The notes under the pieces are model-generated. The model saw only the letters and a program-made list of their open reading frames with translations, ran no database searches and was not told where the DNA came from. A DNA stretch of 64,000 bases from Ceratorhiza oryzae-sativae (lineage: Eukaryota; Basidiomycota; Agaricomycetes; Cantharellales; Ceratobasidiaceae), in assembly GCA_030998015.1 (NCBI GenBank), contig JARWMV010000235.1, positions 310,001 through 374,000 of the forward strand, in the 5' to 3' direction. Shown here piece after piece: positions 10,559 to 21,794 of this stretch (within the stretch, counting starts at the first letter, position 1; each line of letters starts with the position of its first letter). The position numbers and the translations under genes are program-made.

Positions 10559-12450
10559 ACTTGGTCGACGTTTTCTGAAATCCCTACCGCTTGGCCAGAA
10601 GCCGATTTATTATTTAAAGTAAACTGGAGCACCGTGTCCAGTTAAACTATACGAGCGCCAGTAGCATGCATGCGCCAACTCGGTCCAGCGAGAGCTCATC
10701 TAGGTTAGCTAGAAGCGGAGTTCTAACTACCAAATCCGCTGCATCAGATTTGATACAGCAGATCATGATACCCCCCTGAATGGAGACGCCCGCACATTTT
10801 GATTTCTGAGAGGGACCGCGCGAACGACGGCAGGTCACTAGGTGTCACTAGCCACCGGCAAAATTCGTTGGTGGGTGGCAAGACCTCGTTAAGATGTGGT
10901 CAAGCCTGGCCATGCCGGGCAATTGGTGATCCACCAGTTGGAGCTGAACAGCCTGTCACCAGTTTTATGGTGGATTCATTATTCGGATAAGTTACGTAAA
11001 CGCTAACACGGCACCGCTGACTCTAGCTGCATTGAAAATGAAAAAAGAACTTGTTAGCCAAAAATTTGCGACACACCGCATGTGAAGCTATTGTAGAACA
11101 CAAAGGGGCTCGGGCTCCACGCCAGCTTCAAAAAGACAGAATAGCTGGTCGAAGAAAACAAAATTCAGCGTGCAGTATGACTGTGATCGTATGTGTCAGT
11201 CTGTGAGAGAGACCAATCTCTCACTGATTTATCGTTTACAGTTGCGTAGCCCGGTGACACTACATATCTCCTATGCATGAGCGGAAAAAAGGCGCCAATC
11301 ACACACGATAATGCTCATTACAGGGTCATATGTAACCCTATTTACTTTCATTCAAGAATCGCACCTATTCGTACGCGTACAATTAGCCAGAACGTATACG
11401 CTCGAATATCTAGTTGCACGTCAGAATATTACGCACAAAATAAGGCCAACCTCTGATTCTTCACCCTTTTGATCGTGAGCGAATGCGGCAGACCCTGTGG
11501 AGGAGCATTATCAATACTCAATGAGGAAATAACCCAGTGCTGGAACGAAGGGCGCCTAATGCACGCGTGGCGACGTGCGCCTGACCATCATCTCACAGCG
11601 CCTTTCGTCGCGCGTTGATTTTTGTTCCACTCGCTGTCCCGCTCTCTCGATCTACGACCGATTGCGAGGCATAAGCCGAAAACTGAGACGTAAGTCTCGC
11701 ACCTCGGGGGGCTCTTCATGGCGCGCTCGTGCGTCGGGGATCCAGCCACACTCACTCCACCTTTGGCGCGCAAGCGTCCCACAAATTAGCCAGAGGTTAG
11801 GCCGACCCATGGGCTGTGTGCATTTGAGCCAGCCGTGGGCGCCAATTTCCGTATCAACTTCGCTTTGTTTACCCTTCCTCTCTTTTTTTTACTTTTGGTT
11901 CTTGCCATGTTCACCTCTGTTGATCTACCCTTGCATCATGTTCGTCCAGAGAGATTTACCAAAATCCGCGATGCGAAGACCTATACTAAAGGTGGGCCAA
12001 CGAGTGATTGAGATTGAGAGTGTGTGGTGTGCGACAATTGAACAAACTACCATAGGGACCGTGACCGCTTCCACAAACTCAACTTCTGACGTAGATTGTT
12101 TTCCGTATTGATACACTTGATTATGCCCGCCTATCTTGCGACTTTGTCGTTTCCGGTGCGGAGTAAACAATGGAGTAAACAAGCTCAACGCCAAGCGCCC
12201 GGAGCATTTAGACGCTCTGCCAAACCCCGAAAATCTAGTTAGTGCGGAGTACCCCCACAGTTCTAACCAGGCCTTTGAGCCCTCACTAGATCCGAGGTAG
12301 CACACCCGCCCGAGCAGGATCTATCAGGCGCTCAAAAGCATAGTTGGACCCTGATGCATTCCTGCCTCGGGTTTTGGCAGAGCCGGGCTACATGGCACGT
12401 GTGTATCCTTTACATTGCCACTGGTCCATAGGTCGCAAGATCTAACTACA
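10559..12450. other. Intergenic region; non-coding part of duplication unit 1
   Basis: No gene is supported. From about 10950 onwards it matches 35230-35490 and then 38580-40040 (unit 2), with CpGs largely intact here and mostly lost in the part of unit 2 before 39.0 kb. Open frames in 11575-12305 lack family features. Confidence 0.5.
12214..12383. repeat. Imperfect inverted repeat (hairpin) downstream of methyltransferase 2
   Basis: The outer arms GCTCTGCCAAA and TTTGGCAGAGC pair around inner partly pairing blocks. The equivalent hairpin at 39801-39975 is better preserved. Confidence 0.6.
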
Positions 12451-13684
12451 TTATATCTTTATCGCATGTATGAGACTAAGTTTCATTACAGCACAGTTTT
12501 CATGCCGACTCAGCTCGCCAACTGCATCCTCCAACAATCGTTCGACCTCTTCGTCCCCCACCCCAGCGTCCTTCAGCGCGGTACACATATCCCGGGTAGA
12601 CATGGTAATAAAATGCCTCAAGTACGGAATTATGCCCTTATCGACGTGATCCATGCACGAAAACCCATCATGTGGATGTGCGGGGTATGTCCGTGTCATT
12701 GAGTGAATATCCTTGAATCCTCCGCGGAGCTTGTCCCATAGCTGACATTCTGGAGCTAACCACTCAGGGAGCTTTGCGCAGGTGTTTATATCGATGGTTG
12801 TAGTACTAGTCAAGTGTTGCCAAAGTAGCTCATCGAGATGGCGCAAACGGAGGTCCTTAAATTCACAAGGGGTCATTGGGTCTTGAGGATTCCATAACCG
12901 TGGGTTGATGTCAGTAATGTGTATGAGCCCTCCTGGGCGAAGCACACGGTGCACTTCACGAAGTAACCCTCGATAGTCCTTCACCTAAACTACTTCAATG
13001 GATAGGATGAGATCTTCAACGAGCGTGACTTACCGTTTCTATTAGGAAATTCAGAAACACTGCATCTTGCGAGTTATCCTCGACCAGAATTCCCTGGGAG
13101 TAATCGTACACCTCGAAGGTGACGTTCGGACGTGGGACATGGGGCACAACTGGGACTACGTCAAGGGTACGGAACCGGACGTGTGGAAAGCGTGAAGCCA
13201 TCGATTGGATCCTGGAACCCAGGTCAACACGGAGCTATTCGGGTAGATGATTTCAATCATTAATGCTTGCCATGTTCCAGTACTCGTTCCCAGTTCGAGC
13301 GCGTGTCGTTCCCGACCATCAATCGGCGCGAGCACCTCCATCACAGGGCCACTAAATTCGCCACCTAGGACAGATTTAGCCACAATATATCTGACAATAT
13401 ATCGGCGGATATTGTCGGACGGTAACCACTTGACGAGGTGGTTGCCTGCTGGCAGTCGGCGCCCATGGTGTAGAACAAAGTAACCTAACGCGCACGTAAA
13501 TCTTATTTTGAAGAAACAAGCGAGTGTTCTCACCAGGCAAGTCTTCGGACTGGACTGTACTACCAGAAGCCATAGATTCAGCTTCCGAATCGAAATTGGA
13601 CGGTGGGTACTCGGATTCAGGGCTGGGTATAACATGGTAGACCACTCCTTCCGTCTCGGTGTCGTAGTAGGCAAAGACGCCCAT
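12451..13684 (-). CDS. LaeA/UMTA-type class I methyltransferase, copy 2
   Basis: The same family as copy 1. Four exons sum to 1077 nt (358 residues): 13684-13534, 13484-13271, 13211-13034 and 12984-12451. Motif I reads LELGTSTGTW, split after TG by an intron with donor GCAAGC, so it is a GC-AG intron (13270-13212). Post-motif is REVHRVLRPGGLIHITD and the C-terminus is MKLSLIHAIKI. It is collinear and close to identical with copy 3 (40043-41276), the two having arisen by segmental duplication. There are no internal stops. The TATAAAT at 13747-13753 gives a plausible promoter. Cellular location is inferred to be nucleus or cytoplasm. Confidence 0.9.
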
Positions 13685-13746
13685 AGTTCACTCTACAAGT
13701 TGATGCGGCTGTGAGGATGAATGTCTCGGGACAGAGAGTGGCGAGG

Positions 13747-13753
13747 ATTTATA
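13747..13753 (-). promoter_or_regulatory. TATA-like box of methyltransferase 2
   Basis: TATAAAT on the minus strand, 63 nt upstream of the ATG. Copy 3 has TATAAATAT at 41337-41345 at the same distance. Confidence 0.45.
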
Positions 13754-14360
13754 TGAGAATTGCACCTCGAGCCTCCGTATACACGTGATGTCCCATTTTT
13801 GGCGGGCTCGTGGATGGGGGCATTTTGATATTATAGCCCTATTTTAGTCAATGTCTGTGTTGTCAAAAGTTGGACTGTCGGTGGAGCGTGTTGTAATACT
13901 CTTTTGGCTGTGCGGCCTCGGTGCCGGTCACGACCTTGTCCATCACATTTGGGCTCCTTTTGGTATAGTTGACCCTGGATCTGCCCCGCTCCTGAAACCT
14001 AGCATTTCATGGGAACATAGCGAGCGCGGGTGTAGATCACAATTTGACACATAAATAATGGTCACAAAACTGACGCACTTGCTAACAACCGAAACCAACT
14101 CGTGATATAACGTTTATTATGAAGTTGGTTTATCTTTAGCATCTAGCAGGTTGATTAACTAGAAGTAAAGGTGGATATAAAAGTAGAAGATTGCTAAGCA
14201 AATCAGTCGATGATCTTCGACTGCGGCGTTAGTTGCGGTAGATACAGAATAACACTGATTGCCATCATGCGCAGTACGGCTTCATAGCAAGGTTTGTTCT
14301 TCAGGTACGCCTGCCATTTTCCAGGCTTGACTATCCTGAGGCGACATACAATTCCGATTC

Positions 14361-15087
14361 AAGGAGGTGTCATCCATCCACCGCTAACCGACCGTTGATC
14401 CGAAGAAGGGCGTTCCGACACATGAAGTCACTCGTCAGTGCTGGATTTTGAGCCAACGAGGGCGATTTCGGACAATCGCTTCAGACAAATTGTTTTATTG
14501 TGGTAGCTATACATGAATGTAGAGTTCAATTGTAGGTCTATATGCGCAACAAAAAGTTTTAAGCTCTGGTTCACCTAGGGTAAAGTAAGGCCAGTGGCTG
14601 AGCTGTGGCTGATCCGTTTTATCTTAGCGAAATAGGGGTCCGGGTCACAATGAGCATTCAAGTGGACAGACGCACACTAGTGATTTAAAGCCCTATACGT
14701 ACAACAGGTGCAAAAGAAGCTCTTTGCACGCCTATTGATGTGCTCATATTCTGTGTAAACATGCTAATATGTATGTGTTGCTTTGCATGTCCATGACGAC
14801 CCCGGACCCCCTATCTCGCTAACACAAAACAGGTCAGCCACAGGTCAGCCACTGGCCTTACTTTACCCTAGATGAACCAGAGCTTAAAACTTTTTGTTGC
14901 GCATATAGACCTACAATTGAACTCTACATTCATTTATAGCTACTACAATATAACAATTTGTCTGAAGCGATTGTCCGAAATCGCCCTCGTTGGCTCAAAA
15001 TCCAGCATTTACGAGCGACTTCATATGTGTCGGAACGCCCTTCTTCGGATCAAAGGTCAGTTAGCGATGGATGGATGACGCCTCCTT
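14361..15087. mobile_element. Foldback (long inverted-repeat) element, about 727 bp
   Basis: The ends AAGGAGGTGTCATCCATCC and GGATGGATGACGCCTCCTT start two ~240-bp arms that are reverse complements (14361-14600 and 14845-15087). A second inner pairing (TTAGCGAAATAGGGGTCCGG with CCGGACCCCCTATCTCGCTAA) extends the palindrome. Duplication unit 2 lacks it at 41717, so it inserted after the duplication or was lost there. There is no coding capacity, and I could not define a target duplication. Confidence 0.75.
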
Positions 15088-15980
15088 TAGCTCTGTCCTT
15101 CAAGGTTGAGGTTCCCCAAAGGGTTAAGAACGAGAGATCCATCGTGAGGCATCGAATTCGGCGTTAGATTATGTGTGCAGTTGGCAGAGTGAAGTGGCAG
15201 AGGTAGTTTGGTCAACACTGCAGGAAGGGCCCGGCTGCACCCGACCTGGAACGGTGATTCCTAGTACCGCCTACGGACACCGGGCGAGAATTCTGCCCCG
15301 GTTCGCCTCTGCGGCTGGACGAACCGCCCTCGCCCCGATGAGCCGGACCTGACCCTGAAATAATTGCGTGACAGCGTGCCTCGAAGTTCTCGCCCTCACT
15401 GGCCCGCCACCACCCCGCAGCCCTTGGACAAGCTGGACAGGTTCGTCCAGGTTGTACAGGCGGAGCGATACCTTGTCGCCTTGCATCCTGTGAACTAGCT
15501 AGCTACGTATTTGTAATTCAAGTTTTTTCACCCAACAACTGCCACAATCAGCATGCTACTCCAATGCAAGTCTATACTCACCCCCCTGATTATTAGCTAC
15601 AATGCCTCCTCATCAGGTTGCCAAATGACCATGCACACAGGAGCACAATGGAGACTCAGATGATGAAGTATGTACACAGTTTATTCTATGATGATACAGG
15701 CTCACAATAACTTTTCTTCCTCCAGGCCAAAGTCCTGCATTCCTGGAAGCCCTGCAACTGTCCTTGCCATTTAGGGCAGCAAATTTGGCCATACCTGTAC
15801 CAACACTGCATGTTTACTTGCATGCTTCAAAGGCTATGCAATTGTGCACCTGTTGCCCAGTCATTTCCAGGCACACTGCCACCTATCTGCTTGCTGCCCA
15901 CTAATTCCCTGGCACCTGCCAATCATGTAGCAATGCCAGTTTCCCATCCCACAACTATTTCAGATAGGTAATTGCATCTC
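15088..15980. other. Tail of duplication unit 1 and start of CpG-poor island
   Basis: 15088-15215 matches the end of unit 2. 15215-15490 is GC-rich and contains a 71-codon minus-strand frame (LRLYNLDEPVQLVQGLRGG) faintly gag-like. After about 15500 CpG becomes rare. No gene is supported. Confidence 0.35.
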
Positions 15981-15982
15981 AT

Positions 15983-16730
15983 TTGTTGATTGTGATTGAC
16001 TTGTATGCTTACTGCACTCTTAGAAGTATCCCTGAGAAAGCCCCTCACAGTGATGTATACCACAATGCAACACTCCCAGACCTGCCAGACTATGTCTACA
16101 GCACTGAAATACATGCAGCTGATATACATAACAGGCTGGTCTACAATGGCAGGCCAGCTTTGCCAGATTCCATGTTGAGCACTTCCAACAACCCAGGGGT
16201 CCCTGCACTTGGTGAAGATGATGTCTCCCCAGATGAATGGTCATTGGATGATGAGTCTTGTAGTAAGTTGGCTTGGTCTTTTCTGCTGGTCTAATATGCT
16301 AACCTCACTCCACCCTCAGGCCAGCCAGGCTTGGAAATGGCCACTGTTCAAGATGACTTGGCCTCAAAGGATGAATTACCTGATCTGGGAGATTTGCCTA
16401 AGCTTGGTCAATCAAGACCAACTGCAGATTGTAAGTACATGCTGTTCTATTTTATCTTTTTGTTGTGTTTTCCATTAAATATTTTTACAGGTGCCCCACC
16501 AGCATTATCGAAGTTGCTGCTGACAATTTTTAAGCAGGTGTGTACCCAGACATTTGGTGATAAGTATGCAGTTTGCCCTGATCCTAATTGTAGTATGATA
16601 ATACTGCTATCAAATCTACCTTGGAATAAGCAGTCCTATTGCCTAGTATGCAATAGCCAGCTAATGAAGCAGGGACAAGCTGGTGTTGGCATTTCTGGGT
16701 GTTATGAGCCAAAACTTGTATTCACTTACA
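15983..16730 (+). pseudogene. Relic of a CACTA-like (Tnp2) transposase gene, N-terminal part
   Basis: Spliced coding remnants on the plus strand: an acidic stretch (LGEDDVSPDEWSLDDES), an intron ending CACCCTCAG near 16320, another acidic stretch (DELPDLGDLPKLG), an intron of about 16430-16491 (GTAAGTAC..TTTTACAG), then FGDKYAVCPDPNCS with further Cys residues. The acidic N-terminus followed by a CxxxxC cysteine patch resembles the region before the Tnp2 domain in Agaricomycete CACTA transposases. The Tnp2 domain itself is absent, and the copy ends where LTR relics begin. The family call is by resemblance only. Confidence 0.35.
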
Positions 16731-16789
16731 TTCACTGATACACCAGTTATGAAACCTCATATCTCAGCCTCATATTATCAGCACAATAC

Positions 16790-17008
16790 TAGGTGGAATT
16801 GTATGATAATAGAAATGGTGCCATGTCAACAGAATATTCTGGAATGCATCAACAATGGTCAACAACAACAAGGTCACATGACTCAGTCAATAATTCTATG
16901 CATATATCTGAATAAACAGGACTTGTCCAAAAAGTAGGAAAATAGAGATAAAATAAATCATAATAAATCAGAGTAAATTTGTACTCATGGTCTAGGACAT
17001 GAAACTTA
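16790..17008 (-). repeat. LTR-like relic, inverted relative to 35588-35800
   Basis: Read on the minus strand this matches 35588 onwards (CCTAGACCATGAG, then ..GAATATTCTGTTGACA). It abuts the truncated end of the 1.3-kb LTR at 17010. Confidence 0.5.
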
Positions 17009-17931
17009 TCAGGAAATATTGATTACAACATTGCACTGCTCATATCTTGGCAACCACTTATGCTATCAAAGCAATCTTACGCTATATCAATAGCTGATCT
17101 TTGGCAGTATCTGCTGCCTGAAGATCATCATGATCCACCAGATCCTTAGACCAGAATGGTCCAAAGATCATTAGCATCTTCCTGGACCATCAATCAAGAT
17201 CTAATGACTCCAGTGAGTCAGGAGAGCCTTCCAAATTGATCCAGAAGCATTCTGACTCACCTTATGACTCACTGAGATGTAGCCTCCATTCATTACATGT
17301 ATATACTATGATAATATGATCTACAAGCCAATAGTAGGCCTTGGATGCATCAATGCCTTTGATCCACACCCTGTCTTTACTCATTTATCCTATACTGGGC
17401 TAGGGTGTACCCCAAGTATAGCAGTACCCTCTTTTGATGATTGCACTGGCATGCATGCATCTATTTGGCTCTGGAATGCTCTCCTCTGATGCCCTTCCAG
17501 ACCCCCCTCCTTTACTACTCAACCCAGACCAGTTATTGGTTTCTTTTCTCTTTCTATCTCTCTTGTCTGTGTGTGATTTCTTATATAACTAGTACTGAGG
17601 AATAAAGTACCATATTAGTTATATACTGTCTGATTCATTGTGTCTTATATACAGAGATGTATAAGTGTACAATATTGCCTAATTGAGCATGAAATTAAGT
17701 ACCAGCTATTAGAGGAAATCTAAGTACCTGTAGCTAGGGCCCCTGCGGTTTCGGTTTATCCGTACAAACCGACGGATTGAATTTTGGTTTGTGGATAGGA
17801 TAGCCGAGCCGGGACTTGCATACATCCAAAACCGAAAACTGCGAATAGCCAAGAATGTTCTCGGTTGGTGAGTCAGCAGCGGTGGGGATTTCAAATTGAC
17901 CAGCCCAACCAAATCCCGCCTTTGAGGCACG

Positions 17932-17941
17932 TATATATAAG
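17932..17941 (+). promoter_or_regulatory. TATA-like box of hAT copy 2
   Basis: TATATATAAG, 40 nt upstream of the transposase ATG at 17981 and conserved in copy 1. Confidence 0.5.
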
Positions 17942-17980
17942 CAGCAGCAGCACATCAATCGATCCCAAAACTGATTTGCT

Positions 17981-20689
17981 ATGTCTTCTGTTAAGGTTTC
18001 TCCTACATTGCCTGAAGGGCAACCATCCAAACGTTGTCGCATTAATGACATTGATAGCGACAACTGCCCTCTTTCCAATGATCCAGCTGTTGTACCTGAT
18101 GCTGTTCGTGCCTGCCAACGTGCTATGAGTTATTGTGCCTTGATTTGTAACACTGCAGACAGTGTACACTTCTCCCAAAATTGTTCACTTGTGTACAATT
18201 TTGTCAATATGTTTGATCCTGTATTAGATGATCTTGGGCAGCTGGTTTCATGCACTCTACACTGTGGCATTTGTCAAGCGGGAAAAGGATGGAAATGGAT
18301 CAGAGGTGGACGATCACAAGGTTCCACGTCAAATGCTCATCTTCACTTGAAAGAAAAGCACGCACTCATATGGGAAAACGCCTGTCTAGTTGACAAATCT
18401 TCGGGTCCGGCAGCAAGACCAAAGGCCGAGAACAGCACTTCTCCAGAACAGGGAGTTCAGGATATGTCAACGGTTGCTCAGGAGGTGTGTGTATAAGTTT
18501 ATATCTACTTCTTGTTTATATACTGACTATATGCTACTGCTTCAGTTGTTTAATATGGATGAGCTATTCCGACGCTTGACAAGATGGATTGTTACTGGCA
18601 ATCAGCCCTTCAGCAAAGTTGAAAACAAGGAGTTTCAAGATATTCTTACGTATCTCAAACCAGCACTTGAAGGTCATCTGCTTAAGGCTGAGGCCATTTG
18701 GGAACGTGTTTTCAGCCACGCCGAAACCATGCGCTGCTCAATGAAGCAATATCTGAGATCTTTACCAGGACTCATGGCTATTGCCTGCGATGCCTGGATG
18801 TCTTCAAATAAGATTGCATTTCTTGCAATAACGGCCAGTTGGATTACCCACAATTGGCGGCTGGAGGAAAGCCTGATTGACTTTGTTGAACTGCACAGGG
18901 TGCATGATGGCCAGAACATGGCAAATGCCGTGGCTACAACTATATCTGAGTTGGGAATTGGGGACAAACTATTAGCTCTTGTGAGCGATAATGCAAGTAG
19001 TAATGGTACTCTTGTGCGCCACCTTGCTGCTGCCCTAGAACGATCCACCTCCACTACACGCTGGGACGGCGAAAAAGGTCATATACATTGTCTATCTCAT
19101 GTAATCCACCTTGCCGTCATGTCGCTGTTACGAGGCATTTCTGCAATCCCGCCATCGACAGATATACAAGATTTTGATCCGACAGACCTGAATCTTACAG
19201 CTGAAGATGCGGAGATGGTCGTAGCATCAGACAATCAGGAGGCTAATGAGGACGATGACAGCTCAATAGCTGACTTTGCTGTTAATCTCTCTTCAGCAAT
19301 CGACAAGGTACGTGAATGGTTCATCTCATTTAAAAATCAATTAATCACATAGTATTTGCACATATAGATTCGAAAGCTTGTTAAGCTTATCCGCTCTTCA
19401 CCCCAGCGTATGGACCTGTTTCGATCAATTGCTGAATCCATCGAGGACTACCATGAGCGGAAGGCTGCCGACATAAACAAGCCTTACAAACAGAAGAAGA
19501 TAAAAAATCTTATTTTAGATGTTGTAACCCGGTGGAACTCCACATTCTATATGCTTGAGCGTGCTTTGGAGTTTTCTGAGGTATGCTAAAACTCACCTTG
19601 ACAGTGGGTTCTGTAGTGAATATTAATGAGTATTCCTTCCAGACAATTGACTTGCTTACATTGCACCCAAAAATCAAGATATATTGGCATTACGCACTCT
19701 CAAAGCGCGACTGGGAGATTGTGACCCAGATATGTAACTGGCTCAAGGTATTTTGATTGTTACAGATAAGAAAGCACACACATGAGCTCACTTTTTTTCC
19801 TAGTTCTTTCGCAGCACTTTGTCCATGATGGCCGCAGAGAAATATCCCACTCTCAGCTTCTCATTGCACATATACTCTGTCCTGATTGCGCATATATCAG
19901 CTTTAGAGAAAAGCATTTCAGTCAAGAGATCGCCTGAATTGCTGAATGGTGTACAGGCTTGCAAGGAAAAGCTCCTGGAATTCTTTGACCAGTCTACTTA
20001 TGATTCAGAGTACTATTTCTTTGCGACAAGTAAGCTATCTTGAGCCCAATTGTAGCAAACCTATTCACTAACATTCAATTAGTCTTAGATCCTCGATTTA
20101 AGGGCGAACTATTCAAAGCTCAACAGCCGCACACATCAGATTTGTTCTCTGAAGAGTGGGTTGAGGATTACACAAGATCTCTATACGACACGTGTAGCGA
20201 ATTCTATTCAGGCAACAATGCTCACACTTCAGCACCTGAATTGCAAATTTCACCCACTCCGATTGCTGATGATAACGATGACAAGTTTACATGTGCTTGG
20301 AAGCAACAACTACCTAGGCAAGACAGCATTCTACCAGGCTTTGCTTCTTCGGTAGCTGAGATACGCAAGTATCTTAAGGAGGAAGTTACCACCTTGCCAC
20401 CTTTAGATTGGTGGCACCTGAATGCGCATCGCTTCCCTCGACTTGCTGCAATGGCTTGAGACTTCCTGTGTATACCAGGTATGTCACTAGCGCTGCTACA
20501 ACCGTGCCTTCCAACCTAACCGCTCCCTCAGGTACATCTGTTGCTGTGGAGCAAGTTTTCAGTGCAGGTCGGGATGTGATATTGTTGCAACGTGCCTCGC
20601 TTTCTGCAGACACAATCCGAACTCTGATGAACTACCGTGCCGGAATAATACTTGAGAAGAAATTGAGATACGCATTGGGTTCTGCATAA
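17981..20689 (+). pseudogene. hAT transposase, copy 2, nonsense mutation near the C-terminus
   Basis: The exons are 17981-18484, 18546-19307, 19368-19580, 19643-19747, 19804-20029, about 20083-20480, and the C-terminal exon ending 20689, with GT-AG introns. The N-terminus MSSVKVSPTLPEGQPSKR and the BED-type finger (CTLHCGICQ..HLHLKEKH) are intact. Core motifs ACDAW, LVSDNASSN and HCLSHVIHL are present, and the dimerisation motif VAVEQVFSAGRDV follows the last intron. A TGA at 20457-20459 replaces the CAA of copy 1 (..LAAMA-stop-DFLCIP) and removes the dimerisation region, which holds the conserved hAT glutamate. The 5' half is intact where copy 1 is broken, so the two copies complement each other's defects. 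Confidence 0.88.
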
Positions 20690-21236
20690 TTGGGGACATG
20701 TATATATTATCATTCTCTATGTCTGTACACAAATTGGGTTTTGTGTTCACAGCACACGTCATAATGACACGTGATATCCAATCAGCATCAGCTAACCGCG
20801 AGTGGGGCGGATTGTACGCAGCTCTGTTCTGTTGATGAGGTAATATTCACCGGTTTTCTAGCTCATTCGATCCAAACCGCATCTGCAGGAGCCCTACCTG
20901 TAGCTGAGGAAGTACATGCATTAGGCAGCCCACCATCTATCCTATAAGCTACCACTTAAAGTCTAGTATTAAGATTAGTATCAGTTAGTCCAAGCAACTA
21001 GGGCTGAACTACATTTAAGATATCTAAGGGAACCTGACCATAGTAGTCTTGCTCTTTATATCTATAAATTAGTCAGTTTACACTGTGAAAGATTAAGACT
21101 ACCTTGAGTGTTACTTGATTGCATTGCAACTACTTTGAGCCTTCTTACTTTAGTCTAAGAAGTATTGAGTACAATTAGTGTATACTAACATATCTACATT
21201 TGCTTAAGCTCTAGATATTCAAGTGTACCCTGACCT

Positions 21237-21794
21237 GTAATGGGTCTTGATACATATGATCCCACCCTTCTTTCACTTAATACAGGCTTAAATATTGGAT
21301 AGCTTCCTGCAAGGTCTAAAGCTATGCTAAGCTAAGCTTAGCTATTCTAAAGTCTGGATAACATCACATTTTACTAATGGTCGATTACTCCATTTTGTAA
21401 TCACTCCACCTTTGAGATAGCTTAGTTTAGCTTAGCTGCATGTTTAGATGTTGCAGGAAGCTATCCATTATATTTTGAATGTATCTAAACACTGTGTTGA
21501 GTGTTACAGGCATGCTTATACAAAGTAATTGTTCAGGTGTTCATCACACACTATGGGTCTCAGCCTGTCATGCTAGCATGCTTGCTGCATGTTGTTTGGC
21601 TGATTAGGATCACTTGGCACTTATGGGCCTTTATTGTTGAACCACCACTGTCACAACAACAAGTCAAGCAAGAGGGGCAGAGCCCAAAGGGCCTTGACTA
21701 CAATGATGACAATGACAAGGGGTGGTAAGGCAACAATAATGACATGTCATGCAGTGGGGATCTTCAGGAAAAACATCTGGCTCTACATAGGCTT
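21237..21794. other. CpG-poor spacer between inverted LTR copies A and B
   Basis: No gene is supported. It contains repeated AGCTAAGCTTAGCT-like palindromes near 21330 and 21430. It is the loop between the inverted 1.3-kb LTR copies. Confidence 0.35.

Larger units (their letters stand above)
10950..15215. repeat. Segmental duplication unit 1
   Basis: Collinear with 35230-41840. It includes shared non-coding DNA, methyltransferase copy 2, its promoter, and downstream blocks such as GGCGTTAGATTATG near 15160 (matching 41778). Differences are a 255-bp segment at about 13775-14029 and the foldback element at 14361-15087, both only in this unit. Unit 2 instead carries a large repeat insertion (about 35495-38585) and a MITE. 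Confidence 0.85.
17735..20896 (+). mobile_element. hAT DNA transposon, copy 2 (3162 bp)
   Basis: The inverted-orientation sister of 7391-10550. Perfect 8-bp target duplications CCTGTAGC lie at 17727-17734 and 20897-20904. The ends are TAGGGCCCCTGCGG and, on the reverse strand, TAGGGCTCCTGC. It sits inside an older LTR. Many differences from copy 1 are CpG to TpG or CpA, so this copy has decayed inside the repeat island. Confidence 0.94.
17010..21236 (-). repeat. 1.3-kb LTR family, copy A, split by hAT copy 2
   Basis: 17010-17734 plus 20897-21236, read on the minus strand, match the copies at 21795-23095 and 36003-37309. The hAT insertion at CCTGTAGC splits it; both other copies carry a single CCTGTAGC there and so provide the empty site. 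This copy lacks the final ~190 bp and a clean TGTTATGG start. The stretch that is CpG-rich in the other copies has C-to-T and G-to-A changes here. Confidence 0.8.

Noticed and set aside
11575..12111. 178-codon plus-strand frame in duplication unit 1
   Set aside because: The paralogous segment in unit 2 (39205 onwards) keeps only the first ~68 codons and the frame is not conserved, so it is probably non-coding.
14872..15167. Small proteins in the foldback element
   Set aside because: They come from one arm of a palindrome and are not open in the other arm.
15271..15486. gag-like frame on the minus strand
   Set aside because: Only 71 codons and faint resemblance; kept as a note, not a gene.
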